From an uncultured Clostridia bacterium (GTDB taxonomy: Bacteria; Bacillota; Clostridia; Oscillospirales; CAG-272), in NCBI GenBank assembly GCA_904502015.1, contig CAJGEA010000080.1, positions 1-8,185 of the forward strand: 8,185 nucleotides of DNA, written 5' to 3'. The notes below the pieces were generated by a model. That model made no database searches and was not told the origin of the DNA. It was given only the letters and a program-made list of their open reading frames with translations. Shown piece after piece: positions 1-5,856 of this stretch. Position 1 is the stretch's first letter. Every line of letters starts with the position of its first letter. The position numbers were made by a program, and so were the translations under genes.

Positions 1-2
1 GC

Positions 3-689
3 GTTAAGGTAACCGAAAAGGACGAGAACGACGAGCCCGTCTACACGCTGGACGTGGGACGCGCCGACGACATCGCCGACAAGTGCCGACTGATCTTCTC
101 CAAGGAATTTACCGTTGATATGAACAACCCCGGTGACGGTGTTGACGTTGTCGAGGTAGGTCAAAACTGCTTCGGCGGCGGCCACGCCCTGTTCTTCGGC
201 GAGTGCATGCAGTGCGTAACCCGTATGCGCGGCTTTGACGTCGAATTCGGTATTCTTCCCTACCCCATGTACGATGCCAAGCAGTCGGGCTACCACAGCG
301 TCATGCACCAGACGGGTAGCGTTGTTTCCATCCCCCGTAGCATCTCCGAGAACAGCAAGACCTCTCTCGTCATGGTTACCAGCATGATCGAGGCGATGGC
401 CTGCTACGCACAGCCTACGCTGACCGAGCAGTACTACGAAATCAACCTCAAGTCCAAGCACTCCCACGATAAGGAGTCCGGCCCCATGATCGACAGGATC
501 CTGGCCAACCGCGTGTGTGACCTGGCTTACTACTATAGCTGGGGTAATGGTATCGTTGCTCAGCTCGGCAACGCCATGCTCCCCTCCTCCAACGTTTCTG
601 TCGCATCCAAGAACCAGACCTACAAGCGTTCGGTTGAGGGTGCCATCAAGCAGACACTGAAGAAATTTGAAAAGGCAGATCAGAACTGA
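3..689 (+). CDS. Extracellular solute-binding protein of a carbohydrate ABC importer, C-terminal part (5' end outside window)
   Basis: The frame is open from base 3 to a TGA at 687-689, giving 228 residues with no start in view; the GTG at 54 is internal, since in-frame coding continues upstream of it. The visible part matches the C-terminal lobe of family 1 type sugar-binding proteins. It has an F-x-G-G-x-ALFF segment, then an R-M-R-G-F-D-V-E-F-G-I-L-P-Y-P stretch and a Y-D-x-x-Q-x-G-Y motif, which in this family form the hinge and ligand-cleft face. These are followed by a helical tail (I-E-A-M near visible residue 130, then YYEINLKSKHSHD). In such importers the lipid-anchored protein captures an oligosaccharide outside the cell and hands it to two permeases. 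No permease or ATPase gene lies downstream, so they would have to be upstream or elsewhere. The ligand cannot be read from this fragment. Family assignment is confident; sugar specificity is inference. Confidence 0.85.
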   Translation, partial: VKVTEKDENDEPVYTLDVGRADDIADKCRLIFSKEFTVDMNNPGDGVDVVEVGQNCFGGGHALFFGECMQCVTRMRGFDVEFGILPYPMYDAKQSGYHSVMHQTGSVVSIPRSISENSKTSLVMVTSMIEAMACYAQPTLTEQYYEINLKSKHSHDKESGPMIDRILANRVCDLAYYYSWGNGIVAQLGNAMLPSSNVSVASKNQTYKRSVEGAIKQTLKKFEKADQN

Positions 690-709
690 TCTTTCGTCTA
701 CATAACCTG

Positions 710-749
710 AAAGGCTGTGGCCGTCGCATCTGCGACGGCCACAGCCTTT
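710..749. terminator. Strong hairpin terminator between convergent genes
   Basis: Bases 710-727 pair perfectly with 732-749 (18 bp) around an ATCT loop. The stem starts AAAGGC and ends GCCTTT, so each strand has a short T run at the foot of its stem; on the plus strand CATTTTATT follows. It lies 20 bases after the solute-binding protein stop and 18 bases after the GH43 stop on the other strand, so it probably serves both genes. The T tract is better on the plus strand. Confidence 0.88.
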
Positions 750-767
750 CATTTTATTCGGTTGGGA

Positions 768-1928
768 TCATTTCTCCCCCGAGGGGACGTTTATAAGCTC
801 GTCACGGGACTTGGGCTCACCCAGCACGGGCAGTCCGTCCTCGTCAAAGGCAATGGGCTGAACGTACATATAGCGCCCCTCCTCACCTGCATCGGGAGTG
901 GGCATGCCGTGGTAGGCGATCCATGTCTCGCTACCGTCAGGCGACAGGAAGAAGGAGCAATGCCCCACGCCGTACACGTCATTGGCGGCGGCAAAGACCG
1001 ATTGCGAGTGTTTCTTCCAGTTGTCAAGGTTCATCACTTGTTCGGTGGAAAAATCCGAGCCGGTAAACTCCACAAGGCCGAGGCAATAATACTCTGACCA
1101 GCATCCGCTTGCCGAATACAGAAGCGAAAGCTTGCCGTCATGGCAGAGGAAGATCGGGCCCTCGTTGACACGCGAGTCCTTGTCATCTCTCGCTCCCAAT
1201 TTCTCCCACGTGTACTTGGGATGGGAAATGCGGATTCGGTTATCCGAGATCGTCCACGGATTTTCCATGGTAGCCAGCATGATGATCTGGCCTCGATCAC
1301 TGGTAAACTGGGAGTAAGCCGTATACAGCGTGTCGGTTTTCTCATCGTAGAACACGGTCTGGTCGATGGCGTGCAGGTCGGGGTCGGTAAAGCCCTTGAA
1401 TTCGTATTCTCCGAAGGGGTCATCGGTCTTGGACTCCAGACAGAACATACGCATCGTCCAGAAATCATTTGCCGTCTGCATACCGCAGGCGTAGATGTAC
1501 CAGCGACCGGTGGAAGGGATATAGTGCAGCTCGGGTGCCCAGATACCGATCTCGGCTTTTCCACTCGTAGACTCGTATACCACAATAGATTCGCCGTCCA
1601 GAATGTTACTGATGGATTTACTGCGGTACAGACGGACGTTCCAGTACTCGGTACGGAGGGCGTAGTAGTAGCCATCGTGATACACAACGAAAGGATCGGC
1701 AGCAGGCGTTTCGGACAGCGGGTTTTGGAATGTTGCGGTATTCACGGGTACATCCTCCCCCAGAGTTTCGGTTTCGGTTTCGGAATCGGTTTCAGGTTGG
1801 GTTACAGCAACGGTAGGATCGGTAAGCGGAGTGCTCTCCCCCGTTGTATCCCCCGTATCGGTATTCCCTGTGCAGGACGTTGCAAGCAACGTTGCGGCAA
1901 GGCACAGGCAGGCAAGTGTTCTTTTCAT
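768..1928 (-). CDS. GH43 family glycoside hydrolase lipoprotein (probable arabinofuranosidase/xylosidase type)
   Basis: This 386-residue secreted lipoprotein is predicted to cleave arabinose- or xylose-containing glycans at the cell surface. Residues 1-18 are a signal peptide (KR, then a hydrophobic core) ending in A-T-S before lipid-attached Cys19. Residues 20-63 are a Thr/Glu/Asp-rich linker. The rest is a GH43 five-bladed propeller. It shows the A-D-P-F base motif (Asp78), the I-W-A-P-E-L motif (129-133), the pKa-modulating Asp189 in A-I-D-Q, the general acid Glu256 in V-N-E-G-P, and His323 in G-H-C-S-F, the usual metal/active-site histidine. All three catalytic acids are present, so the enzyme should be active. 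The layout resembles exo-acting arabinofuranosidases, but the subfamily is not proven. The ATG at 1928 was chosen because GGAGG sits 5 nt upstream; an in-frame TTG at 1940 overlaps that site. The gene has its own promoter at 1991-2019. Confidence 0.93.
   Translation of the reverse strand: MKRTLACLCLAATLLATSCTGNTDTGDTTGESTPLTDPTVAVTQPETDSETETETLGEDVPVNTATFQNPLSETPAADPFVVYHDGYYYALRTEYWNVRLYRSKSISNILDGESIVVYESTSGKAEIGIWAPELHYIPSTGRWYIYACGMQTANDFWTMRMFCLESKTDDPFGEYEFKGFTDPDLHAIDQTVFYDEKTDTLYTAYSQFTSDRGQIIMLATMENPWTISDNRIRISHPKYTWEKLGARDDKDSRVNEGPIFLCHDGKLSLLYSASGCWSEYYCLGLVEFTGSDFSTEQVMNLDNWKKHSQSVFAAANDVYGVGHCSFFLSPDGSETWIAYHGMPTPDAGEEGRYMYVQPIAFDEDGLPVLGEPKSRDELINVPSGEK
1766..1795. repeat. Hexanucleotide repeat encoding the Glu-Thr linker of the GH43 lipoprotein
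   Basis: Three perfect TTTCGG units (1766-1783) are followed by two degenerate ones (AATCGG, TTTCAG). On the coding strand they give alternating Glu and Thr/Ser codons. Because the unit is 6 bp, gain or loss of a unit changes the linker by two residues without a frameshift. Confidence 0.75.
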
Positions 1929-1933
1929 AGGAT

Positions 1934-1938
1934 CCTCC
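1934..1938 (-). promoter_or_regulatory. Ribosome binding site of the GH43 gene (decides the start)
   Basis: GGAGG on the minus strand lies 5 nt before the ATG at 1928. The alternative in-frame TTG at 1938-1940 shares a base with this site and cannot be served by it, so the protein starts MKRTL. Confidence 0.88.
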
Positions 1939-1951
1939 AATTATGAGCGCA

Positions 1952-1968
1952 TCGTACGCATGGTACGA
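1952..1968. promoter_or_regulatory. Perfect palindrome in the GH43 leader, candidate operator
   Basis: The arms TCGTAC (1952-1957) and GTACGA (1963-1968) are perfect inverted repeats around a 5-base centre, GCATG. The pairing can be extended by GCG/CGC (1947-1949 and 1970-1972) across a small bulge. It lies about 16-32 bases downstream of the expected transcription start and upstream of the ribosome binding site. A repressor bound here would block elongation; a short 5' RNA hairpin is the alternative. No regulator gene is visible. Confidence 0.5.
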
Positions 1969-1990
1969 ACGCAATGTATTCTGTTTTCAT

Positions 1991-2019
1991 AGTATACCAT
2001 ATTCCCCACCCATTGTCAA
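1991..2019 (-). promoter_or_regulatory. Near-consensus sigma-A promoter of the GH43 gene
   Basis: On the minus strand a perfect TTGACA -35 (2014-2019) is separated by exactly 17 bp from a TATACT -10 (1991-1996), which is preceded by TGG, an extended -10. Transcription should start near 1984, giving a leader of about 56 bases. The -35 begins only 25 bases beyond the stop of the transporter gene upstream. Confidence 0.88.
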
Positions 2020-2043
2020 GTGGGATTGAATTCTCCCGTTAGC

Positions 2044-2907
2044 TCACACGGGGATCAGGAACAGCGCCAGCATACCGAGAAACGCGAGTGCGACCGACAG
2101 CATCTCCCGGCGGCAGGGCTTTCGCTCACCGAAAAAGCAAATGAGCGTGGACACGATCATCACGCCGCCCGTAACCATGGGGTACTGCACCGAGGCGTCC
2201 ACGTGGGCCAGCGCCATCACGAGCAGGAAATTCGCGGTTTCATTGATGCCGCCGTTGACGGCCGCCACACCGCACGAGAGCCACGTTGCGCGAGAGCCAT
2301 CCCCTTTCCGCCTGAAAAAGAGCAACCATGCCGTACCCGCGAGGACGACGGTGCATACCGAGATCCACGCCGAGTATTCAGCCGCGCTCGTTTTCGCAAA
2401 GGGGGCCTCGGTAAAGATCTTGGACAGAACGCCCGACATACCGTTCAGCACGAATATGCCCACATAGTACAAGCCGCCGCCCTTCCTTTCCCCGCGGGAT
2501 ACGGTCAAGAGGAGCGCCGCACAAATAAGTACAAAGCACACCGCCTTGGCGACTGTCAGATCCTCGCCGTAGAAAATCATACCCTGCAAGAACGGCAACG
2601 TCATGCCGCCCAGCATGGAAAACAGCGAGAAGAGCGACAGGTTGATGGTATCCAGCGCCTTGAAGGAGCAGAAGGTAAAGGAGAGTCGGTTGACGGCGGC
2701 AACGGCAGCCAGCGCCAGTGTAAAGGGCGTGAGCGAGAGTCGGAAGCCGCAAACGGCGAACAGAACGACAAGTCCCATCAAGGAGCCAATAAAGGATGCC
2801 TCAAGGCTGACCTTAAGGCTGCTGCCCCGCATACGGCGGTACTGATCGTTGAGCGCAAAGCATCCGCCGAACACCACGACGGACAAAAGAATCATACCGT
2901 AATACAT
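2044..2907 (-). CDS. DMT superfamily (EamA-like) membrane transporter
   Basis: This 287-residue, very hydrophobic protein has about ten predicted membrane segments, by eye near residues 1-18, 36-54, 60-77, 88-108, 120-136, 146-163, 178-198, 207-224, 230-255 and 268-285. That matches the duplicated five-helix (5+5) plan of drug/metabolite exporters. The second half has family-like features: a Q-Y-P-M-V-T-G-G-V segment (241-249) in a late helix, then an F-G-E-R loop (259-262) and a final helix. The charged loop between halves (137-144, SRGERKGG) is expected to be cytoplasmic. Substrates of such proteins are diverse and cannot be read here. The start ATG at 2907 has GAGGGG 6 nt upstream; this overlaps the stop codon of the preceding WbsX remnant, so the two are co-transcribed and may be translationally coupled. 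No clear terminator follows the gene. Confidence 0.85.
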   Translation of the reverse strand: MYYGMILLSVVVFGGCFALNDQYRRMRGSSLKVSLEASFIGSLMGLVVLFAVCGFRLSLTPFTLALAAVAAVNRLSFTFCSFKALDTINLSLFSLFSMLGGMTLPFLQGMIFYGEDLTVAKAVCFVLICAALLLTVSRGERKGGGLYYVGIFVLNGMSGVLSKIFTEAPFAKTSAAEYSAWISVCTVVLAGTAWLLFFRRKGDGSRATWLSCGVAAVNGGINETANFLLVMALAHVDASVQYPMVTGGVMIVSTLICFFGERKPCRREMLSVALAFLGMLALFLIPV

Positions 2908-2913
2908 ACGTTA

Positions 2914-2919
2914 CCCCTC
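2914..2919 (-). promoter_or_regulatory. Ribosome binding site of the transporter, overlapping the upstream stop codon
   Basis: GAGGGG on the minus strand lies 6 nt before the transporter ATG (2907) and shares two bases with the TGA stop (2918-2920) of the WbsX remnant. Ribosomes ending the short frame finish on this site, an arrangement typical of translational coupling. Confidence 0.75.
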
Positions 2920-3181
2920 ACAATTCCTCGTCAACAAACACCCGCTTGGCGGCCTCAAGGAAGCCGTAGCCGTTGAGATCGTCGGGCTGGAGGTAGCTGC
3001 CCTCCGTCCATTCGTTCCAGCTATTGACCACGATCAGAGGTGCCTTCATATCGGGATGGGCGTCCACGTAGTCCTTGGCCAGTCGAAAGCCCGTCTCGAT
3101 ATTCTCGGGGGTGGCGTCAAAGCACAGCTCATCACCCGTATACGCGGGCCACACGTAAGCCGCAACATCGTATTTCTTCAT
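2918..3181 (-). pseudogene. Internally deleted WbsX / GH99-like gene (N- and C-terminal ends joined in frame)
   Basis: The 87-residue frame begins MKKYDVAAYVWPAYTGDE, the usual opening of WbsX-type (glycosyltransferase WbsX / GH99-like domain) proteins. From about residue 19-23 it switches to their C-terminal end: T-P-E-N-I-E-T-G-F-R-L-A-K-D-Y (24-38), the hallmark N-S-W-N-E-W-T-E-G-S-Y (53-63), then a G-Y-G-F-L-E-A motif and R-V-F. Family members are, from my knowledge, several hundred residues long, so most of the barrel appears to be missing with the frame kept. The start has GGAGGG 6 nt upstream and a good promoter, so it is probably still expressed. It cannot be an active enzyme in this form. 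An assembly artefact or a retained role in coupling translation of the transporter are alternatives. The product is named from motifs, not a search. Confidence 0.78.
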
Positions 3182-3187
3182 AAGGAT

Positions 3188-3193
3188 CCCTCC
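3188..3193 (-). promoter_or_regulatory. Ribosome binding site of the WbsX remnant
   Basis: GGAGGG on the minus strand lies 6 nt before the ATG at 3181. Its intactness shows that the remnant's translation start has not decayed. The context GGAGGGATCCTT resembles the GH43 leader GGAGGATCCT. Confidence 0.82.
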
Positions 3194-3213
3194 GAAGTAT
3201 CGTATATGTGTTC

Positions 3214-3242
3214 ATTATACCATACTCGAACCCAAAAAACAA
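3214..3242 (-). promoter_or_regulatory. Sigma-A promoter for the WbsX remnant and transporter
   Basis: On the minus strand a consensus TATAAT -10 (3214-3219), preceded by TGG (extended -10), lies 17 bp from a weaker TTGTTT -35 (3237-3242). The 11 bases ending in the -10, TATGGTATAAT, are almost those of the GH43 promoter, TATGGTATACT. The start point would be near 3207. Confidence 0.8.
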
Positions 3243-3272
3243 GTTCAGACAGGAAAAATTTCCAAACAAAAG

Positions 3273-3302
3273 CTCTCCCGTCGCCGTAAAGCAACGGGAG
3301 AG
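3273..3302 (-). terminator. Intrinsic terminator of the full-length double-propeller lipoprotein gene
   Basis: Arms 3273-3281 (CTCTCCCGT) and 3294-3302 (ACGGGAGAG) form a 9-bp stem, with two more G-C pairs possible after a mismatch. On the minus strand it is followed by CTTTTGTTTGG and then a further T run. It begins 12 bases after the TAA at 3315-3317 and lies upstream of the promoter at 3214-3242, so the two units are separated. Confidence 0.85.
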
Positions 3303-3314
3303 TGATTCATAGAT

Positions 3315-5690
3315 TTAGGACAGAATATCCAGGGTAAAGGTGGCCACACCCATGCCTACCTCGGAGTAGAAAATCTCGGGTGCCAGAGGGGACGTGGACG
3401 TACAGCCTCCGTAGATGAACTCGTATTCACCCTTCTCGTTCTTGTAGATCTCACCCGTTCCGTAGATGGTGGACATACCGAGGAAGTACATATTGGGGCG
3501 CGTTGTCTCCTCCTCGCAGGTCAGGTTTACGCCCGCCAGATTGATATTCGTTGCCACCCAGTTGACACCGTCAAGGGAGATGATCATGGTGGGAACGGTC
3601 TGCTGAACAAACTTGCCGGTGTAATCCTTCATGTAGTTGTTACCCGTAGCCAGCGCGACGTACAGGCGGTTGCCGTTGCCGTCATAGTCGGAGATATATC
3701 CGATCTGATTGCCGTGCGAGCCAAAGCCCTCAACAAAATCATAGCCCTCGTTCATGTTAAAGCAGGTAGGATCAGCCGAGCGGATGCGGATATAGCGGAT
3801 GAATGCATCGGGGAACTTATTGGTCTCACCGTTCTTATGGCGGTAGCTGACGTACATCCACCAGCACTTGCCGTCTGGATCGTCGGGGACGTAAATGACC
3901 TGCTGGTGAGTAAAGCCCGAGTAGATATCGTCGGTCACGATAACGGGCTTGTCGATCTTACGCTCAAAGTGGATACCGTCAGTGGAAGTAGCAATACCGA
4001 TCTGGTCGCCGCTGGAGGGAGTCACACCATCCTCAAGGAAGCGATAGTTCTCGGTCTGGGTGAACATATAGTAGATACCCGTCTTGGGGTCGCGGATGAC
4101 CTCGGGCTCAATGGTGTTACCGATCCACCACTTCTCAGTGAAGCTGTCGCCCGTACCGGGGATACGCAGGCCGGTTTCGGGATCAATATCACCCCAGGAG
4201 TAATCACCCATGCCAACCTCTCCGCCAAGGATGATGCAGGCGCTATCCAAATTCTGGTGCCAGATCATACCGTCTGTGGAGGTATAGGCGAGCGGGTGGT
4301 CGCCGCACACAGGCGTATACTTCTCGGTATCGTGCGTCTCGTACGTACCGCCGTTGTAGAGAATGTAGCCGTCATCGGTTTTGATGATGTGGGTGGAATA
4401 GTCGTAAGCGGCTGCCATGTCGCCGATGTGTCTGCCGTAGCAAACGATCTGGCGCGCGCTCTTGTCGGTAAACATCGAGCTGGCAGAAACGAAATCCATC
4501 GCTCCGTCACCGTCGGCGTCACCGATGGTGATCAGGGAGTAGGCATAGACGTTTTCGTTGGCAGGATCTCTTCTGTAAGTGGCATACAGATTCTTATTGT
4601 TACCGTCGGATTCGTAGGGGCCGAAGTGACCGTCCTGACGGCCGAAATAGGTACGCAGCGCATGGTACTCGTTGCCGTTCTCCAGCTTGCCGTCAACCAT
4701 GACGCACAGAATATCCGCTACGTGGTCGCTGTTCAGGTCGCCCACGGCGTAGCGGAGGAACTGTCCCTTCTCTGCGAAGGGCAGAGTCGTGGTGTTCAGC
4801 AGCGTGACAGCGCCATCAGCCACAAGATACGTGGTCACAGTGAGGTCATCGATCAACACAAGGTCGGTCACACCGTCGCCGTTGACGTCGCCCGAGTAGA
4901 GCTTTTGGCCCTCGGTCAGATTCGCGCGGTCGGGCAGTCTGCCAAGCAGCTTCCACTCAAAGCCCGCGTTGGATCCGTAGCCCATCAGCACCTGACCGCC
5001 TGCGGTATACAGAACCACGTCGGTGTAGAGGTCACCGTTAAAGAGACCCGTACCCACGATGGTTGCGTCAATTCCCAGAGATTGGGTAAACGCGATAGTC
5101 TTGATGTCCTTGTTCTTGTTCATGGCGGCGATGATCAGGGTACCGTCATCAAACATCACGAACTCATCCTTGCGGTCGCCGACAAAATTACCCATGACGA
5201 AATTGCGGTATTCACCGTCGCCGCCCTTCAGGTTTTTGGTGGAGGCGGTCAGCAGATTGACCGAGAACAGGTGGGCGTAGTGAATGGTATCGCGGTCGAT
5301 CATACTATCGGAGCCGTAGAAGGTGCTCTGGTGGTTGATGCTCAGCTTGACTCCGGACACAGTCACGTTTTTAGTCCCGCTATTGACGTTCGGGGCAACG
5401 TGGTAAATCTCGGTCAGCGCAAATTCAGCGTCCATGGTGGGTTCGCCGATATTCAGGCTCTCCTCGGGGAGAGGTTCGGTGGCCGATTCGGACTCGGACT
5501 CGGTCTCGGTTTCAGACTCGGGCTGAGTTTCGGACTCGGTGGCGGGATCGGTGACAACCTCGGTAGCCGAAACCGTGGGTGCTTCGGTTTCACCCGTTTT
5601 GGTATCCCCGTCACAGCCTGTCACAAGCAACAGGGCCGAGAGCAGCAATGCGCTCAGCACGGCGAGGGGGAGATGCTTGAATTTTCTCAT
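3315..5690 (-). CDS. Large lipoprotein with FG-GAP/VCBS repeats and a GH43-like five-bladed propeller (paralog A, full length)
   Basis: This 791-residue surface lipoprotein has a signal peptide at 1-25 (KFKH, then an Ala/Leu core) ending L-V-T-G before lipid-attached Cys26. A Ser/Thr/Glu linker follows (about 27-78). Residues 163-420 hold at least five FG-GAP/VCBS-type repeats (near 167, 216, 267, 317 and 390); the clearest calcium-type loops are D-V-N-G-D-G (268-273), D-L-N-S-D (318-322) and D-A-D-G-D-G (391-396). Residues 425-791 resemble a GH43-type propeller: T-D-D-G-Y-I-L-Y (438-445), I-E-P-E-V (527-531), S-T-D-G-I-H-F (569-575) and W-W-M-Y-V (610-614). Where GH43 has its pKa-modulating Asp, this protein has His595 (T-H-Q-Q), and no N-E-G-P type general acid is evident; S-H-G-N-Q (658-662) is in that area. 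It is probably a glycan-binding or atypical glycan-cleaving protein. AAAGGAG lies 8 nt before the ATG. The function is inferred. Confidence 0.82.
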   Translation of the reverse strand: MRKFKHLPLAVLSALLLSALLLVTGCDGDTKTGETEAPTVSATEVVTDPATESETQPESETETESESESATEPLPEESLNIGEPTMDAEFALTEIYHVAPNVNSGTKNVTVSGVKLSINHQSTFYGSDSMIDRDTIHYAHLFSVNLLTASTKNLKGGDGEYRNFVMGNFVGDRKDEFVMFDDGTLIIAAMNKNKDIKTIAFTQSLGIDATIVGTGLFNGDLYTDVVLYTAGGQVLMGYGSNAGFEWKLLGRLPDRANLTEGQKLYSGDVNGDGVTDLVLIDDLTVTTYLVADGAVTLLNTTTLPFAEKGQFLRYAVGDLNSDHVADILCVMVDGKLENGNEYHALRTYFGRQDGHFGPYESDGNNKNLYATYRRDPANENVYAYSLITIGDADGDGAMDFVSASSMFTDKSARQIVCYGRHIGDMAAAYDYSTHIIKTDDGYILYNGGTYETHDTEKYTPVCGDHPLAYTSTDGMIWHQNLDSACIILGGEVGMGDYSWGDIDPETGLRIPGTGDSFTEKWWIGNTIEPEVIRDPKTGIYYMFTQTENYRFLEDGVTPSSGDQIGIATSTDGIHFERKIDKPVIVTDDIYSGFTHQQVIYVPDDPDGKCWWMYVSYRHKNGETNKFPDAFIRYIRIRSADPTCFNMNEGYDFVEGFGSHGNQIGYISDYDGNGNRLYVALATGNNYMKDYTGKFVQQTVPTMIISLDGVNWVATNINLAGVNLTCEEETTRPNMYFLGMSTIYGTGEIYKNEKGEYEFIYGGCTSTSPLAPEIFYSEVGMGVATFTLDILS
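5487..5522. repeat. Degenerate hexanucleotide repeat in the linker of paralog A
   Basis: About six units of the form TCGG plus two variable bases (TTCGGA, CTCGGA, CTCGGT, CTCGGT and decayed copies) encode alternating Glu and Ser/Thr on the minus strand. The matching stretch of paralog B has more regular units, and B's linker is four residues longer. Confidence 0.65.
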
Positions 5691-5698
5691 AAAAGGAA

Positions 5699-5705
5699 CT
5701 CCTTT
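5699..5705 (-). promoter_or_regulatory. Ribosome binding site of paralog A inside a small inverted repeat
   Basis: AAAGGAG on the minus strand lies 8 nt before the ATG. The site is one arm of the inverted repeat AAAGGA-GT-TCCTTT (5692-5705). A 5-bp hairpin with a four-base loop could form just before the start codon and partly hide the site. The hairpin is weak (A-T rich), so it would tune rather than block translation. Confidence 0.65.
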
Positions 5706-5715
5706 GCGCGTATTG

Positions 5716-5731
5716 TATATCCTGCGATATA
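5716..5731. promoter_or_regulatory. Perfect palindrome at the start point of paralog A, candidate operator
   Basis: TATATC (5716-5721) and GATATA (5726-5731) are perfect inverted repeats around CTGC. The palindrome starts 6 bases downstream of the TATAAT at 5738-5743, so it would cover the transcription start and early leader. The position suits a repressor, but the sequence matches no operator I can name, and A-T rich leaders can contain such repeats by chance. Confidence 0.4.
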
Positions 5732-5737
5732 TGGTTA

Positions 5738-5788
5738 ATTATACAATAGGATTATGTCACAGATATGAACATTCATAAAAATTGTCAA
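5738..5788 (-). promoter_or_regulatory. Promoter region of paralog A
   Basis: Two part-matches are present on the minus strand. A perfect TATAAT -10 (5738-5743) in the context TATTGTATAAT resembles the other promoters here but has no recognisable -35 at 16-18 bp. A perfect TTGACA (5783-5788) lies 17 bp from TATCTG (5760-5765), a poor -10. The TATAAT is the better guess for the start, and the TTGACA may drive a second one. The region lies directly after the terminator of paralog B. Confidence 0.55.
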
Positions 5789-5796
5789 CTTTCCCC

Positions 5797-5830
5797 AAAA
5801 AAGAATGCCCCGCGCCACGGCACGGGGCAT
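5797..5830 (-). terminator. Intrinsic terminator of paralog B
   Basis: ATGCCCCG on the minus strand (5830-5823) pairs with CGGGGCAT (5812-5805), and the stem can extend inward through GCC/GGC. It is followed by TC and six Ts (5802-5797). It lies 26 bases after the TGA at 5857-5859, so paralogs B and A should be separate transcription units. Confidence 0.9.
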
Positions 5831-5856
5831 TGGCAACGGGGCTGATGTGAAAGGCG

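Noticed and set aside
54..56. GTG as the start of the solute-binding protein gene
   Set aside because: The frame is open upstream to base 3 with plausible coding sequence, and the visible part is only the C-terminal portion of the family.
1929..1940. TTG start four codons upstream for the GH43 gene
   Set aside because: The TTG overlaps the GGAGG site that serves the ATG at 1928, and it would add four residues before a standard signal peptide.
1140..1946. Plus-strand open frame opposite the GH43 gene
   Set aside because: Codon-aligned shadow of a clearly coding minus-strand gene with all catalytic motifs.
1997..2030. Inverted repeat CCCAC/GTGGG with ATTC/GAAT flanks as a terminator for the transporter
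   Set aside because: The stem is short and bulged, has no T run after it, and overlaps the -35 and spacer of the GH43 promoter, which explains the sequence better.
2020..2976. Long plus-strand open frame opposite the transporter
   Set aside because: Codon-aligned antisense of a membrane protein gene. Its translation is rich in Arg, His, Gln and Glu, as expected from the complement of hydrophobic codons.
3714..5738. Open frame of more than 600 codons on the plus strand, opposite paralog A
   Set aside because: It is exactly codon-aligned with the real gene, so antisense stops can arise only from sense TTA, CTA or TCA codons, which these genes rarely use. It has no convincing ribosome binding site or family motifs, while the minus frame has a lipobox, repeats and propeller motifs.
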